Assembly: GCF_014349155.1 (NCBI RefSeq)
Contig: NZ_JACSIT010000061.1
Span: 1-64,000, forward strand
From: Neolewinella lacunae
GTDB taxonomy: Bacteria > Bacteroidota > Bacteroidia > Chitinophagales > Saprospiraceae
Direction of reading: 5' to 3'
DNA length: 64,000 bases
Shown here: positions 21,001 to 28,610 of the stretch, in pieces
Position numbering within the stretch: the first letter of the stretch is position 1
How the letters are laid out: every line of letters begins with the position of its first letter
Made by a program: the position numbers and the translations under genes
Notes under the pieces: model-generated
Seen by the model: the letters and a program-made list of their open reading frames with translations, nothing else
What the model was told of the DNA's origin: nothing
The model's database searches: none

Positions 21001-21105
21001 ATTTACGCTGCTTTTTTACCGGTTCATCCACCATTTGGGGGTCTTGGCGTGGGCTCCCGGCGGAAGTCCTTGCTGAGGACTGCCCTCGCTCGTCTACCCC
21101 ACCCT

Positions 21106-21125
21106 GGCACCTGCGGCCGCGCCCC
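21106..21125 (+). repeat. Dispersed 20-bp repeat, copy 7
   Basis: GGCACCTGCGGCCGCGCCCC in the purD/sigma factor gap, facing copy 8. Confidence 0.9.
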
Positions 21126-21200
21126 GTACGGCGTTGTGACACCCTGAATGACCAATACAGCGGGGCGAGCAACAAAATTCTGTTGTTTCACCAAATGTTT

Positions 21201-21220
21201 TTTGCGCGGTCGCAGGTGCC
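21201..21220 (-). repeat. Dispersed 20-bp repeat, copy 8
   Basis: Plus-strand reading TTTGCGCGGTCGCAGGTGCC followed by GGG and preceded by a T run, like copy 6. It is the inverted partner of copy 7. Confidence 0.88.
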
Positions 21221-21522
21221 GGGAACGCTATGAAAACGGGCGGTGAACGGCCAAAAACGCGCTGTTTTGCCCCGGAAAAATGCGGCAAAGCAGCGGAGCG
21301 AGAAACTTTAGCTATATTAGAGCACGTTGGGGACTTCGCAAACTGCCGCAGTTTGGTTATTTTCACCTCCCCATCTCTTCCACTATTACCCAATTAGCTT
21401 CGCTATGCAGTAACTTTAGTGGGCCAAAAGAGAGGAGAGGTTGAGCAGCGGCAAGCCGCCCACCCCAAACTGCCCCTGGGCATTTCTCAGGAGTCCCCCA
21501 GCTTTGAAAAGGATCAGAACCT

Positions 21523-22389
21523 ATGCGCCAACTTAAGATCAGTAACAAGATTACCTCCCGCGAGAGCATCGCGCTGGAGAAGTACTTAACCGACATCGGG
21601 CGGATCGATCTACTGACGCCGGAAGACGAGGCCCAGCTGGCCGTCCGCATCCGCGAGGGCGACCAGGCCGCGCTGGAACGGCTCACCAAAGCGAACCTTC
21701 GCTTTGTGGTGTCGGTAGCCAAGCAGTACCAAAACCAGGGACTGAGCCTGGCCGACCTCATCAACGAGGGCAACGTCGGCCTCATCAAAGCGGCCAAGCG
21801 CTTCGACGAAACGCGGGGCTTCAAGTTTATTTCCTACGCCGTGTGGTGGATCCGCCAGAGCATAATGCAGGCCATCGTGGAATACAGCCGCCTGGTACGT
21901 ATGCCCAACAATAAGGCCGCTGGCTATAATAAGGTCAGCGAAGCCATCGCCTCCTTCCAACAGAAATACGAACGGGAGCCCGAGCCGGAAGAACTGGCCG
22001 AAATGCTCAACGTGACGCTGGCCGACGTGGAACGTGCCCTGAGCGGCCGGATGCGCCATCTTTCTTTCGATGCGCCCGTGGCCGGAGACGATTCCGAAAT
22101 CACCATGCTCGATACGCTGGCCTCGGATGGGCAGAACCACCCCGATGTGAAAATCATGCACGAATCCCTCTCCAAGGAAGTACTGGCCAACCTCAGCCTC
22201 CTCGCCCCCCGCGAGCGAACGGTGCTGGCCTGCTACTTTGGCCTCGACGGAGAGACCCAGCTGAACCTCGAAGAAATCGGGGAACGCTTCGACCTGACGC
22301 GCGAACGGGTCCGGCAAATCAAAGAGCGCGCCATCCGCCGGTTGCGGCGCAACCGGAACAACAGCTTGTTGAAAGGGTACCTCGGGTGA
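21523..22389 (+). CDS. rpoD: Primary RNA polymerase sigma factor (RpoD/SigA)
   Basis: 288 residues, the short primary sigma of Bacteroidota without region 1.1. Region 1.2 begins [22 protein letters not shown]; region 2 is complete ([49 protein letters not shown]) for the melted promoter; region 3 follows [12 protein letters not shown]; region 4.2 is [22 protein letters not shown]. Such proteins recognise TTTG and TAnnTTTG promoter elements rather than the E. coli boxes. The gene follows a long leader, and the stop codon TGA is overlapped by a heptamer array. Confidence 0.96.
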   Translation: MRQLKISNKITSRESIALEKYLTDIGRIDLLTPEDEAQLAVRIREGDQAALERLTKANLRFVVSVAKQYQNQGLSLADLINEGNVGLIKAAKRFDETRGFKFISYAVWWIRQSIMQAIVEYSRLVRMPNNKAAGYNKVSEAIASFQQKYEREPEPEELAEMLNVTLADVERALSGRMRHLSFDAPVAGDDSEITMLDTLASDGQNHPDVKIMHESLSKEVLANLSLLAPRERTVLACYFGLDGETQLNLEEIGERFDLTRERVRQIKERAIRRLRRNRNNSLLKGYLG

Positions 22390-22429
22390 TGTGGGATGTC
22401 CGATGGGGGATGTCAGATGGATGATGTGA
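22388..22429. repeat. Heptamer array GATGNNN at the sigma factor stop codon
   Basis: Six units in register, GATGTGG GATGTCC GATGGGG GATGTCA GATGGAT GATGTGA, beginning inside the TGA stop of rpoD. A second six-unit array of the same kind is at 24828-24869, also at a stop codon. Confidence 0.8.
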
Positions 22430-22447
22430 CGCGACACCGGCTTAAAT

Positions 22448-22501
22448 GGATCCGGACCTCCGGTCCGGTTAGGGTGTGTGCCCGACCGGAGGTTCGGATC
22501 C
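22448..22501. terminator. Bidirectional terminator hairpin between rpoD and the RYKN gene
   Basis: Arms GGATCCGGACCTCCGGTC (22448-22465) and GACCGGAGGTTCGGATCC (22484-22501) pair over 18 positions with one G-T pair and an 18-base loop. It sits between converging genes. No long T run follows, so Rho-independent ending is plausible but not certain. Confidence 0.6.
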
Positions 22502-22514
22502 GAGACAGCCTTGC

Positions 22515-22838
22515 TTAATTCGGCCGGCCCAGTTTACGGTTTTTGTAGCGGGGGCCCGTCAGTTGGGGTTGGCGGCTCGTGGGGTCGGCAGCAGCGGTCG
22601 GGGTACGCTTGCGGTTTTTGTAGGCGGGGCCCACCAGGGTCATTTCGCTGGTGCTGGCCGTTGCGGGGGATTTGTATCCGGCCCGACCAGCGGCGAGCGG
22701 GTTTTTGTAGCGGGGGCCAATAGCGGTGGATGGTGCTTCGGCCTGGGTGGTGGATGCGGGTTGCTCCGTCTGGGCGCTCACGGCGTGGGATGCGAGGAGC
22801 AGGCCCGCGACGAGCGGGAGGGATAAGAAGATTTTCAT
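22515..22838 (-). CDS. Exported small protein with GPxYKN repeats
   Basis: 107 residues starting MKIFLSLPLVAGLLLASHAVSA, a signal peptide. The mature part carries repeated motifs: GPRYKNPLA, AGYKSPA, GPAYKNRKR and GPRYKNRKL, four positively charged tyrosine-containing repeats in 70 residues, separated by Ala/Thr/Ser/Pro stretches. No family that I can name. It may bind an acidic envelope polymer or lipid through the YKNRK patches, but that is a guess. Convergent with rpoD across a strong hairpin. Confidence 0.75.
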   Translation of the reverse strand: MKIFLSLPLVAGLLLASHAVSAQTEQPASTTQAEAPSTAIGPRYKNPLAAGRAGYKSPATASTSEMTLVGPAYKNRKRTPTAAADPTSRQPQLTGPRYKNRKLGRPN

Positions 22839-23066
22839 TTCAGCTCAGGTTCTATTCGGTTAAAAGAAATATAACAAGTCCATTGAGAGGCTCGTTCGCC
22901 AGAATGATACGATAGTAACAAAAAATGATAGTAATGCTTTCATTTTTACAAGTAGGTGACACAATCAAGCTCTGTGGGTGAAAAGGGTGAGAGGACCTGG
23001 GGAGAGTGGTTCCTGGAGCCACTGTTTCGGCCGCGCACCTTACCTTGACCGGCAAAGCGAAAAATC

Positions 23067-24332
23067 ATGGCCAGGGGAAAAAGCGAAAAAAACGGGAAGC
23101 GACCGGGGCGGAACAAAATCGAAAGCATCCGGCCGGAGGGAAGGCGTGCGTTCCTGCAAAAAACGGGGCTGGCGGCCCTGGGCTTCGCAGCGGGTGCGGC
23201 CTACCTGGACGACGGTGGCTGGCCAGCCCAGCCCGTCGGTCCCCTGCCCGGTAAACACCCGGGCCTGATCGTGCTCAACGACAAACCCATCAATGCGGAG
23301 ACGCCGCCGGAGCTGCTCGCCGATTCGCTGACGCCCAACGACCGCTTCTTCGTGCGCAACAACGGGGTGGTGCCGGCCAACTTAGACGCGACGAACTGGA
23401 CCCTCACGGTAGGCGGCGAGGCCGTGCGGCGCGAAAAAAGCTATACCCTGACGGAGCTGAAAACTAAATTTCCCGTCGTTACCTACCACCTTACGCTGGA
23501 ATGTGGGGGCAATGGCCGCAAGGAATTCAATCCGCCCGCTACTGGCAACCAGTGGGCTACCGGCGCCGTCGGCTGCGCAGCCTGGACGGGCGTGCGGCTG
23601 CGCGATGTTCTGCAGGACGTGGGGATTACCGACCGGGCGGTGTACGTGGCATACTACGGCAAAGACACCCATCTATCTGGCGATCCGGCCAAGGTGGTCA
23701 TTTCCCGGGGCGTCCCGGTGGCGAAGGCCCTGGAAGAAGAAAGCCTCATCGCCTGGTCGATGAACGGTAAAGACTTACCCGTGCTGAATGGTTATCCCCT
23801 GCGGCTGGTCATTGGCGGCTACCCGGCCTCGGTCTCGGGCAAGTGGCTGGACCGACTGGTGGTCCGCGACCGGATACACGACGGCGAAAAAATGCTCGGC
23901 CAGTCTTACCGCGTTCCCTGCTCGCCCGTGCCTCCCGGCGCGAAGGTGGCCGACGAAGACATGTGCATCATCGAAGAGATGCCCGTCAAATCCCTGATCA
24001 CCTTCCCAAAAACAGGGGCAATGCTGCGCAAAAGCCAAACCCTTCCGCTGGGGGGACACGCGTGGGCGGCCTCCAGCGGGGTGGCCCGGGTGGAGTACTC
24101 CATCGATTTTGGGGCCACCTGGCAGGCCTGCACCCTGGCCCCGGCGGCCAACCGCTACGCCTGGCAGGACTTTAGCGCCCGGATTTCTTTCCCCTCCGCA
24201 GGATATTTCGAGGTGTGGGCGCGGGCCACCGACGGGGCTGGGGTGGCCCAACCCATGCTCGTCCCCGGATGGAACCCCCGCGGCTACCTCAACAACGCCT
24301 GTCATCGGATTGCTGTAAAAGTCATCGCCTGA
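23067..24332 (+). CDS. Sulfite-oxidase-like molybdopterin enzyme, Tat exported
   Basis: 421 residues. A twin-arginine motif RRAFLQKTGLAALGF (Arg26-Arg27) opens a Tat signal. The molybdenum-binding Cys is Cys146 in LTLECGGNGR, with the neighbouring HLTLEC and GAVGCAAWTGVRLRDVL segments typical of the sulfite oxidase fold, and LPLGGHAWAASSGVARVEYSIDFG begins the C-terminal dimerisation domain. It lacks the N-terminal heme b5 domain of eukaryotic enzymes, like SorA. The adjacent cytochrome gene overlaps its stop by one base, matching the SorAB arrangement. It probably oxidises sulfite or a related substrate in the periplasm. Confidence 0.87.
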   Translation: MARGKSEKNGKRPGRNKIESIRPEGRRAFLQKTGLAALGFAAGAAYLDDGGWPAQPVGPLPGKHPGLIVLNDKPINAETPPELLADSLTPNDRFFVRNNGVVPANLDATNWTLTVGGEAVRREKSYTLTELKTKFPVVTYHLTLECGGNGRKEFNPPATGNQWATGAVGCAAWTGVRLRDVLQDVGITDRAVYVAYYGKDTHLSGDPAKVVISRGVPVAKALEEESLIAWSMNGKDLPVLNGYPLRLVIGGYPASVSGKWLDRLVVRDRIHDGEKMLGQSYRVPCSPVPPGAKVADEDMCIIEEMPVKSLITFPKTGAMLRKSQTLPLGGHAWAASSGVARVEYSIDFGATWQACTLAPAANRYAWQDFSARISFPSAGYFEVWARATDGAGVAQPMLVPGWNPRGYLNNACHRIAVKVIA

Positions 24333-24826
24333 TGCTCCCCAACCAAAGCAATTTCAACCTGCTCATCGGGCTGCTCAATGCCTTCGTGGTGGTGGTCATT
24401 TTGGCGATGATCCAATTGCTGCTCGGCGATTCCCTGGCCGCCTGGTTTGCGCCCGCGCCGGAGCCCGTCGTCGCCGTTTACCGGCCGGGAGCGGGCGGCG
24501 GCACGCGTGCACCCGACCCCGCAGAGCGCGTCGAGAATGGCCTGCACGTAGCCACCGGCCTGGTGTACGCCGAAGGCTTTGAGATTGTCCGCGGCACCTG
24601 CACCGCCTGCCACTCCGCCCAACTCATCACCCAGAACCGCGCTACCCGCGACGGCTGGGAACAGATGATCCGCTGGATGCAGAAGACCCAAAACCTGGGG
24701 CAACTGGGTGCCAACGAGCCCATTATTCTGGACTACCTGGCGGCGCACTACGCCCCAGAAGCGATCGGACGCCGTGCCAACCTCGACGTAGAAGCGATCG
24801 AATGGTACCTGCTTGAGTTGGAGTGA
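24332..24826 (+). CDS. Membrane-anchored c-type cytochrome partner of the molybdoenzyme
   Basis: 164 residues from the ATG at 24332, which shares its A with the TGA of the molybdoenzyme gene (TGATG), so the two are translationally coupled. Residues 9-31 are a single hydrophobic anchor (NLLIGLLNAFVVVVILAMIQLLL), followed by a Pro/Gly linker. The heme site is CTACH at residues 90-94, and a later Met in QMIRWMQ may be the distal ligand. It should accept electrons from the molybdenum centre and pass them to the respiratory chain, as SorB does. Its stop is followed by a heptamer array. Confidence 0.85.
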   Translation: MLPNQSNFNLLIGLLNAFVVVVILAMIQLLLGDSLAAWFAPAPEPVVAVYRPGAGGGTRAPDPAERVENGLHVATGLVYAEGFEIVRGTCTACHSAQLITQNRATRDGWEQMIRWMQKTQNLGQLGANEPIILDYLAAHYAPEAIGRRANLDVEAIEWYLLELE

Positions 24827-24827
24827 G

Positions 24828-24869
24828 GATGTTTGATGTCGGATGTCAGATGTTTGATGTCTGATGTTG
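24828..24869. repeat. Heptamer array GATGTNN after the cytochrome gene
   Basis: GATGTTT GATGTCG GATGTCA GATGTTT GATGTCT GATGTTG, beginning two bases after the stop codon. Same unit as the rpoD array 22388-22429. Confidence 0.85.
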
Positions 24870-24911
24870 TACCGAGGATTGTTGGGACAGTTCATCAATG
24901 TGTAGCTATTA

Positions 24912-24995
24912 AACTACAAACTACAAACTATGAACTATGAACTATGAACTATGAACTATGAACTATGAACTATGAACTATGAACTACAAACTCTC
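24912..24995. repeat. Heptamer array AACTATG/AACTACA
   Basis: Twelve units in a row: two AACTACA, eight AACTATG, one AACTACA, one AACTCTC. Its last bases reach the stop of the ribD gene read from the other side. Words of this type also occur at 5353, 31336 and 60660. Confidence 0.9.
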
Positions 24996-26040
24996 ACCCG
25001 GGGGTAAAAACCGTCAGGAGGTCGCTACCAATCCATTCATGGCGGAGCGCTGCGGCGGAAGCGGGGAGCTGCGGTGCGGGCAGGCCAGTACCGAAGCGGT
25101 GGGGGGTAGTGAAGACGCGGGCTTCATCCCAGCACCCGGCGGTGCAGAAGGCCTGAAGGAGTGCGCTGCCGCCTTCGACGGTGACGTGGCCAAAGCCTCG
25201 CTCGTACAACTTGCCCAGCACCTGCGCCAGCGCCCCGGTGGATAAATCGGGTCCGATGGCGTACTGCGTGACTTCGAGCGAGGGACGCGGGAGGCCGGAA
25301 AACAGCAGGGGAGACGGTCCTTCGCCACGGAAGATGCGTTCCCGGCCCGTGGTGCGGTCGCGCGGGTCGACGATGACGGGCTGGGGGTGTGGGCCGGGGA
25401 ACAGGCGGGTGGTGAGGGCGGGATCGTCTTCCACCACGGTGCGTCCGCCGACGAGGATGGCCGAGGTATTCGCCCGCCAGCGGTGGACGAGGCGGCGGCT
25501 GATGGGATTGGTGAGCCAGTACTTTTGCTGGCGGTTGGCCGGGCGCAGGAATCCGTCGGCCGACTGCGCAAACTTGAGCAATACGAAGGGCCGCCCGAGC
25601 TGGGTAAAAACCCGGCGGTGGGCATTGGGGGCCAGGGTTGGGGCAAACGCCGGGTACTCCCGCACGGTAATGCCCGCTTCGCGCAGTAGGGCAACACTTT
25701 GCCCCCCCGCCCCAGTGGTGGTGTCGCGCTGGGCGAAGACGACGGTGGGGATTTTTTCGCGGCGGATGACGTCCACACAAGCCCCCGTGCGGCCGGTTAC
25801 GTAGCAGGGTTCCAGGCTGATGTAGAGTGTGCTGGCGGGAATGAGCGGCCGATCGGCGGGGCGCACGCTGGCCAGGCAATTGACCTCGGCGTGGGCTTCG
25901 CCAGCCCGCTGGTGGTAGCCCTCGCCAATAATTCGGTCGGCATGAACGAGGACGGCACCGACGCGGGGATTATCCCGCACCCGGGCATCGGCCAGCTCGG
26001 CCAACTGGGCACAGCGGAGGAGATAGTCCTGATCGGTCAT
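24994..26040 (-). CDS. ribD: Bifunctional riboflavin biosynthesis deaminase/reductase RibD
   Basis: 348 residues. The N-terminal deaminase domain has the zinc motif with HAE in GEAHAEVNCLASV and the second zinc site LEPCYVTGRTGACVDV (two Cys, the usual His-Phe replaced). The C-terminal reductase domain (about 150-348) contains KFAQSADGFLRPANRQQ and VTVEGGSALLQAF for NADPH binding. It converts the pyrimidine intermediate of riboflavin synthesis in two steps. ATG at 26040 overlaps the stop of the upstream gene by four bases (ATGA), so it belongs to a ytxJ-mnmD-ribD operon. The transcript ends into the heptamer array. Confidence 0.92.
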   Translation of the reverse strand: MTDQDYLLRCAQLAELADARVRDNPRVGAVLVHADRIIGEGYHQRAGEAHAEVNCLASVRPADRPLIPASTLYISLEPCYVTGRTGACVDVIRREKIPTVVFAQRDTTTGAGGQSVALLREAGITVREYPAFAPTLAPNAHRRVFTQLGRPFVLLKFAQSADGFLRPANRQQKYWLTNPISRRLVHRWRANTSAILVGGRTVVEDDPALTTRLFPGPHPQPVIVDPRDRTTGRERIFRGEGPSPLLFSGLPRPSLEVTQYAIGPDLSTGALAQVLGKLYERGFGHVTVEGGSALLQAFCTAGCWDEARVFTTPHRFGTGLPAPQLPASAAALRHEWIGSDLLTVFTPG

Positions 26041-26747
26041 AACGCGGGTTCAGCGTTTGAAAAGGGACGGCGGGCGCGGACCATCTCGCGCTTACCCGGC
26101 GGGCCGGGGAGGCCTTCGACGATAAAACCCACGGATTTGAGGTTGCGTTTGAAGGCTCCTTTGGCGCAGTAGGTCACCAGAACGCCCCCCGGCGCGAGGG
26201 CGGCGAAGCAAATGGCGAGAGCCTCCGGCGTCCAGAGTTCGGGCTGGCTGCTGGGCGCGAAGGCGTCGTAGTAAATCAGGTCGATCCGGCCCAGGGGCCA
26301 GGCCGTGGGGAGGCCGGCCAGGAAATCACCCTCCCATTTCCAGAGCTGAAAATTGGGGTCCAGGGTAACTTCCTGGCCCCAGGGAGCGTCGTGCAGGGCC
26401 AGGAAGTCGGCCCTGGGGAGATTCAGTAATTCGGGGTAGTTGAGGTGGGCGGCCGTGGCGCTGGGCAGGGGAAAGCGTTCGCAGGCGTAATAGTGGATGG
26501 CCGTACAGGGGAAATGAGTGGCTACCTGCCGGGTGAGCAGGGCGTTGAGACCGGTGCCAAAGCCCATCTCGAGGATGCGGAGCTGCGGCGGCCCTTCCCC
26601 CAGGCGGTCCCAGAGGCCCGCGTCTAAGAAGACGTGACGACTTTCCTGAATGGCCCCGTGGCAACTGTGGTAGGGGACGCCAAAGGGCTGGCTGACGATG
26701 CTGTGGCTGCCGTCGCCGGTGGTCAGTAACACCGTTTCCGTACTCAC
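26037..26747 (-). CDS. mnmD: tRNA 5-methylaminomethyl-2-thiouridine methyltransferase MnmD-like
   Basis: 236 residues from a GTG start at 26747 that overlaps the TGA of the upstream gene by four bases; ATG at 26801 would run through that gene. SAM-binding motif LEMGFGTGLNALL with later DLIYYDAFAPSSQPELW and LAPGGVLVTYCAKGAFKRNLKSVGF matches the MnmC methyltransferase half that exists alone as MnmD. It finishes mnm5s2U at the wobble position of tRNAs. The FAD oxidase half of MnmC is absent. Overlaps with ytxJ and ribD show one operon. Confidence 0.85.
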   Translation of the reverse strand: MSTETVLLTTGDGSHSIVSQPFGVPYHSCHGAIQESRHVFLDAGLWDRLGEGPPQLRILEMGFGTGLNALLTRQVATHFPCTAIHYYACERFPLPSATAAHLNYPELLNLPRADFLALHDAPWGQEVTLDPNFQLWKWEGDFLAGLPTAWPLGRIDLIYYDAFAPSSQPELWTPEALAICFAALAPGGVLVTYCAKGAFKRNLKSVGFIVEGLPGPPGKREMVRARRPFSNAEPAL

Positions 26748-27073
26748 GCTGCGCGCAGTTCGTCGACGCGAATGTCCAGATGCGAAGCATCGTAAACGCA
26801 AACGCCGCCTTTGATGAGCAGGGCCTGGGGCGACTCGTGGGGAATCTCAAATGTATCGGCAATGAAATTACTCACTTCGCGGTAGCGGATCAGGTCCAGG
26901 TAGTAGGTTTCTACCGTATCTGGTTCGAGATCCCAACCGAGTTCCAGGCGGTGTTTGGCCATGGAACTGATGGGGCAGCGGGTGCTGTGCTTAAGAATGA
27001 GACAGGGCACGACGCGGCTGCGCTCAATGAGGTCGTGAACGTCACTGACGGAAGTGAGAGAATGCCAATGCAT
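26744..27073 (-). CDS. ytxJ: YtxJ-type bacillithiol-system protein (monothiol bacilliredoxin)
   Basis: 109 residues. A thioredoxin-like fold with the single-cysteine motif in LILKHSTRCPISSMA (TRCP in place of CxxC) marks YtxJ proteins, found in bacteria that make bacillithiol, including many Bacteroidota. It is thought to remove bacillithiol from modified proteins. The C-terminal YREVSNFIADTFEIPHESPQALLIKGG is the thioredoxin cis-Pro and following strand. First gene of the ytxJ-mnmD-ribD operon. Confidence 0.85.
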   Translation of the reverse strand: MHWHSLTSVSDVHDLIERSRVVPCLILKHSTRCPISSMAKHRLELGWDLEPDTVETYYLDLIRYREVSNFIADTFEIPHESPQALLIKGGVCVYDASHLDIRVDELRAA

Positions 27074-27177
27074 GGAAAGCGGGTTCAGTTTGCCAGCGGC
27101 CGGAAACGGAATCTGGAGCTACTGCGGGCGGCGGGTTCAGGCGCTGGGCGGGGTAGCAGCAGTTCCGGTTTAGTCCA

Positions 27178-27336
27178 CTAAAGCAGGTTCAAAGCAACTG
27201 AAACACAATCTGCAAAGAATTCGTTGAGGGAAAAGTTGGTGGGGCAGCCCATCCCGCGGTTGCAGGAGCTCAGGGTGGAGAGGGCTACGGCAGCCATCAC
27301 TACCAGGGTACGGGAGTTGCGAAAAGAAACTTTCAT
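27178..27336 (-). CDS. Small lipoprotein, 52 residues
   Basis: Reads MKVSFRNSRTLVVMAAVALS followed by TLSSCNRGMGCPTNFSLNEF, ending LNLL. A signal sequence ends in lipobox LSSC, so residues from Cys25 would be a 28-residue lipidated peptide. CNRGMGCP-NFSL-type short lipoproteins are found in bacteroidetes, but I cannot name a function. The frame is complete from ATG (27336) to TAG (27178). It lies between ytxJ and pdhB, the latter on the other strand, where no longer gene was found. Confidence 0.6.
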   Translation of the reverse strand: MKVSFRNSRTLVVMAAVALSTLSSCNRGMGCPTNFSLNEFFADCVSVALNLL

Positions 27337-27474
27337 GGGAAATTACGATAACTGGAGTAATCTGAAGAAACGGCCAACCCTGCCTGGGGCGGCGTTGTTA
27401 GGACCGAAAACGTACCGCGGGGCGGTAGTGTTGCGCCCACCGGCAAATCGTTTTTAGAAGTGTTGGTGAAGCGC

Positions 27475-27482
27475 TACATTTG
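27475..27482 (+). promoter_or_regulatory. Minus 7 element of the pdhB promoter
   Basis: TACATTTG, a perfect TAnnTTTG bacteroidete minus 7 box, 22 bases before the pdhB ATG. The minus 33 region around 27451 is T rich (GTTTTTAG) rather than a clean TTTG. Confidence 0.55.
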
Positions 27483-27503
27483 CGCCCGCAAAGATAACCC
27501 ACT

Positions 27504-28487
27504 ATGGCCAGAAAAATTGCCCTCCGTGACGCGCTCCGCGAAGCGATGATTGAAGAGATGCGTCGTGACGACAAGGTTTTCCTCATGGGTGAGGAAGTAG
27601 CCCAGTACAACGGTGCTTACAAAGTCAGTAAAGGGATGCTCGACGAGTTCGGTCCCCGGCGCGTTATCGACACCCCGATTGCCGAGCTCGGTTTTGCGGG
27701 CATTGGCGTTGGCGCGGCGATGAATGGCCTGCGGCCCATCGTGGAGTTCATGACCTGGAACTTTGCGGTGCTGGCCTTCGACCAGATCATCAACAACGCG
27801 GCCAAGACGCTTTCGCAGAGTGCGGGGCAGTTCAATTGCCCGATCGTGTTTCGGGGCCCGTCGGGTTCGGCGGGGCAGCTGGCGCAGCAACACAGCCAGA
27901 CTTTTGAGAGCTGGATGGCCAACACGCCCGGACTGAAAGTGATTTCTTGTGTACACCCCGCCGATGCCAAAGGCTTGCTGAAAAGCGCCATTCGCGATAA
28001 CGACCCGGTGTGCGTAATGGAATCGGAATTGTTGTATGGCTACGAAGACGAGGTCCCCGAGGGAGAATACCTGGTACCGATCGGTAAAGCAGCCGTGCGC
28101 CGGGAAGGGACGGACGTGACGCTGATTGCCTACAATAAGATGGTTCTCGTTGCCCTGGAAGCCGCCGAAGAACTCGCTAAAGAAGGCATCTCTGCGGAGG
28201 TCATTGACCTGCGGACGATTCGCCCGCTCGACCGGAAGACGATTGTGGAGTCCGTCAAGAAAACGAACCGTGCGGTAGTCATTGATGAGGCCTGGCCCTT
28301 CGCTGGCGTCAGTTCGGAGATTGCATATGAAATCCAGAAATCGGCCTTCGATTACCTGGATGCTCCGGTCATCCGGGTGAACAGCGCCGATGTTTCCCTG
28401 GGCTACGCGCCCACCCTGGTGGAGGAATTCCTGCCCAACCCTACGAAAATTATTCGTGCGGTAAAGGAGGTGGCTTACGTGAAGTAG
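27504..28487 (+). CDS. pdhB: Pyruvate (2-oxo acid) dehydrogenase E1 beta subunit
   Basis: 327 residues, standard for E1 beta. It contains the alpha/beta-interface and thiamine-pyrophosphate-domain segments MARKIALRDALREAMIEEMRRD, GEEVAQYNGAYKVSKG, then ELGFAGIGVGAAMNGLRPIVEFM, a FRGPSGSAGQLAQQHSQTFESW loop with the conserved His, and a C-terminal domain beginning GTDVTLIAYNKMV. It joins E1 alpha to decarboxylate pyruvate in the PDH complex. The E1 alpha gene is not in the window. A close minus 7 box lies 22 bases upstream. Converges with the vWA gene across a hairpin. Confidence 0.95.
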   Translation: MARKIALRDALREAMIEEMRRDDKVFLMGEEVAQYNGAYKVSKGMLDEFGPRRVIDTPIAELGFAGIGVGAAMNGLRPIVEFMTWNFAVLAFDQIINNAAKTLSQSAGQFNCPIVFRGPSGSAGQLAQQHSQTFESWMANTPGLKVISCVHPADAKGLLKSAIRDNDPVCVMESELLYGYEDEVPEGEYLVPIGKAAVRREGTDVTLIAYNKMVLVALEAAEELAKEGISAEVIDLRTIRPLDRKTIVESVKKTNRAVVIDEAWPFAGVSSEIAYEIQKSAFDYLDAPVIRVNSADVSLGYAPTLVEEFLPNPTKIIRAVKEVAYVK

Positions 28488-28549
28488 TGGCTGGTCCGCT
28501 GTTGCTGCTTTCCGCCGGAGCCCAAGTGCCCTACGCGGGGAGAGGTAAA

Positions 28550-28600
28550 GGGGGGGAATCCTTGGGTAAGTCTTCGCGGCTTGTCTACGGATCCCCCCCC
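28550..28600. terminator. Bidirectional terminator between pdhB and the vWA gene
   Basis: GGGGGGGAATCC (28550-28561) pairs with GGATCCCCCCCC (28589-28600) with one bulged A and a 27-base loop, between two converging genes. Confidence 0.55.
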
Positions 28601-28610
28601 TGCATTATAG

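Larger units (their letters stand above)
21001..21522. other. 522-base leader region of the primary sigma factor gene
   Basis: No gene found. It contains two dispersed 20-bp repeats facing each other (21106 and 21201), about 76 bases apart, which could pair into a long stem. An AT-richer stretch near 21300-21420 includes TAACTTTA (21411-21418), a one-mismatch match to TAnnTTTG, 105 bases before the sigma factor start. Confidence 0.5.

Noticed and set aside
24593-24610. GGCACCTGCACCGCCTGC in the cytochrome gene
   Set aside because: Fixed by the heme-binding GTCTACH residues; the second half does not match the repeat.
24828-24995. Possible CRISPR array
   Set aside because: Repeats are 7 bases with no spacers and no cas genes nearby.
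25218-25235. GCACCTGCGCCAGCGCCCC in ribD, two mismatches to the repeat core
   Set aside because: It encodes an ordinary GALAQVLGK helix and lacks the flanks of the family, so it may be codon bias.
27074-27503. Plus-strand 77-codon frame around 27224
   Set aside because: Low-quality translation opposite the small lipoprotein gene; no motif.
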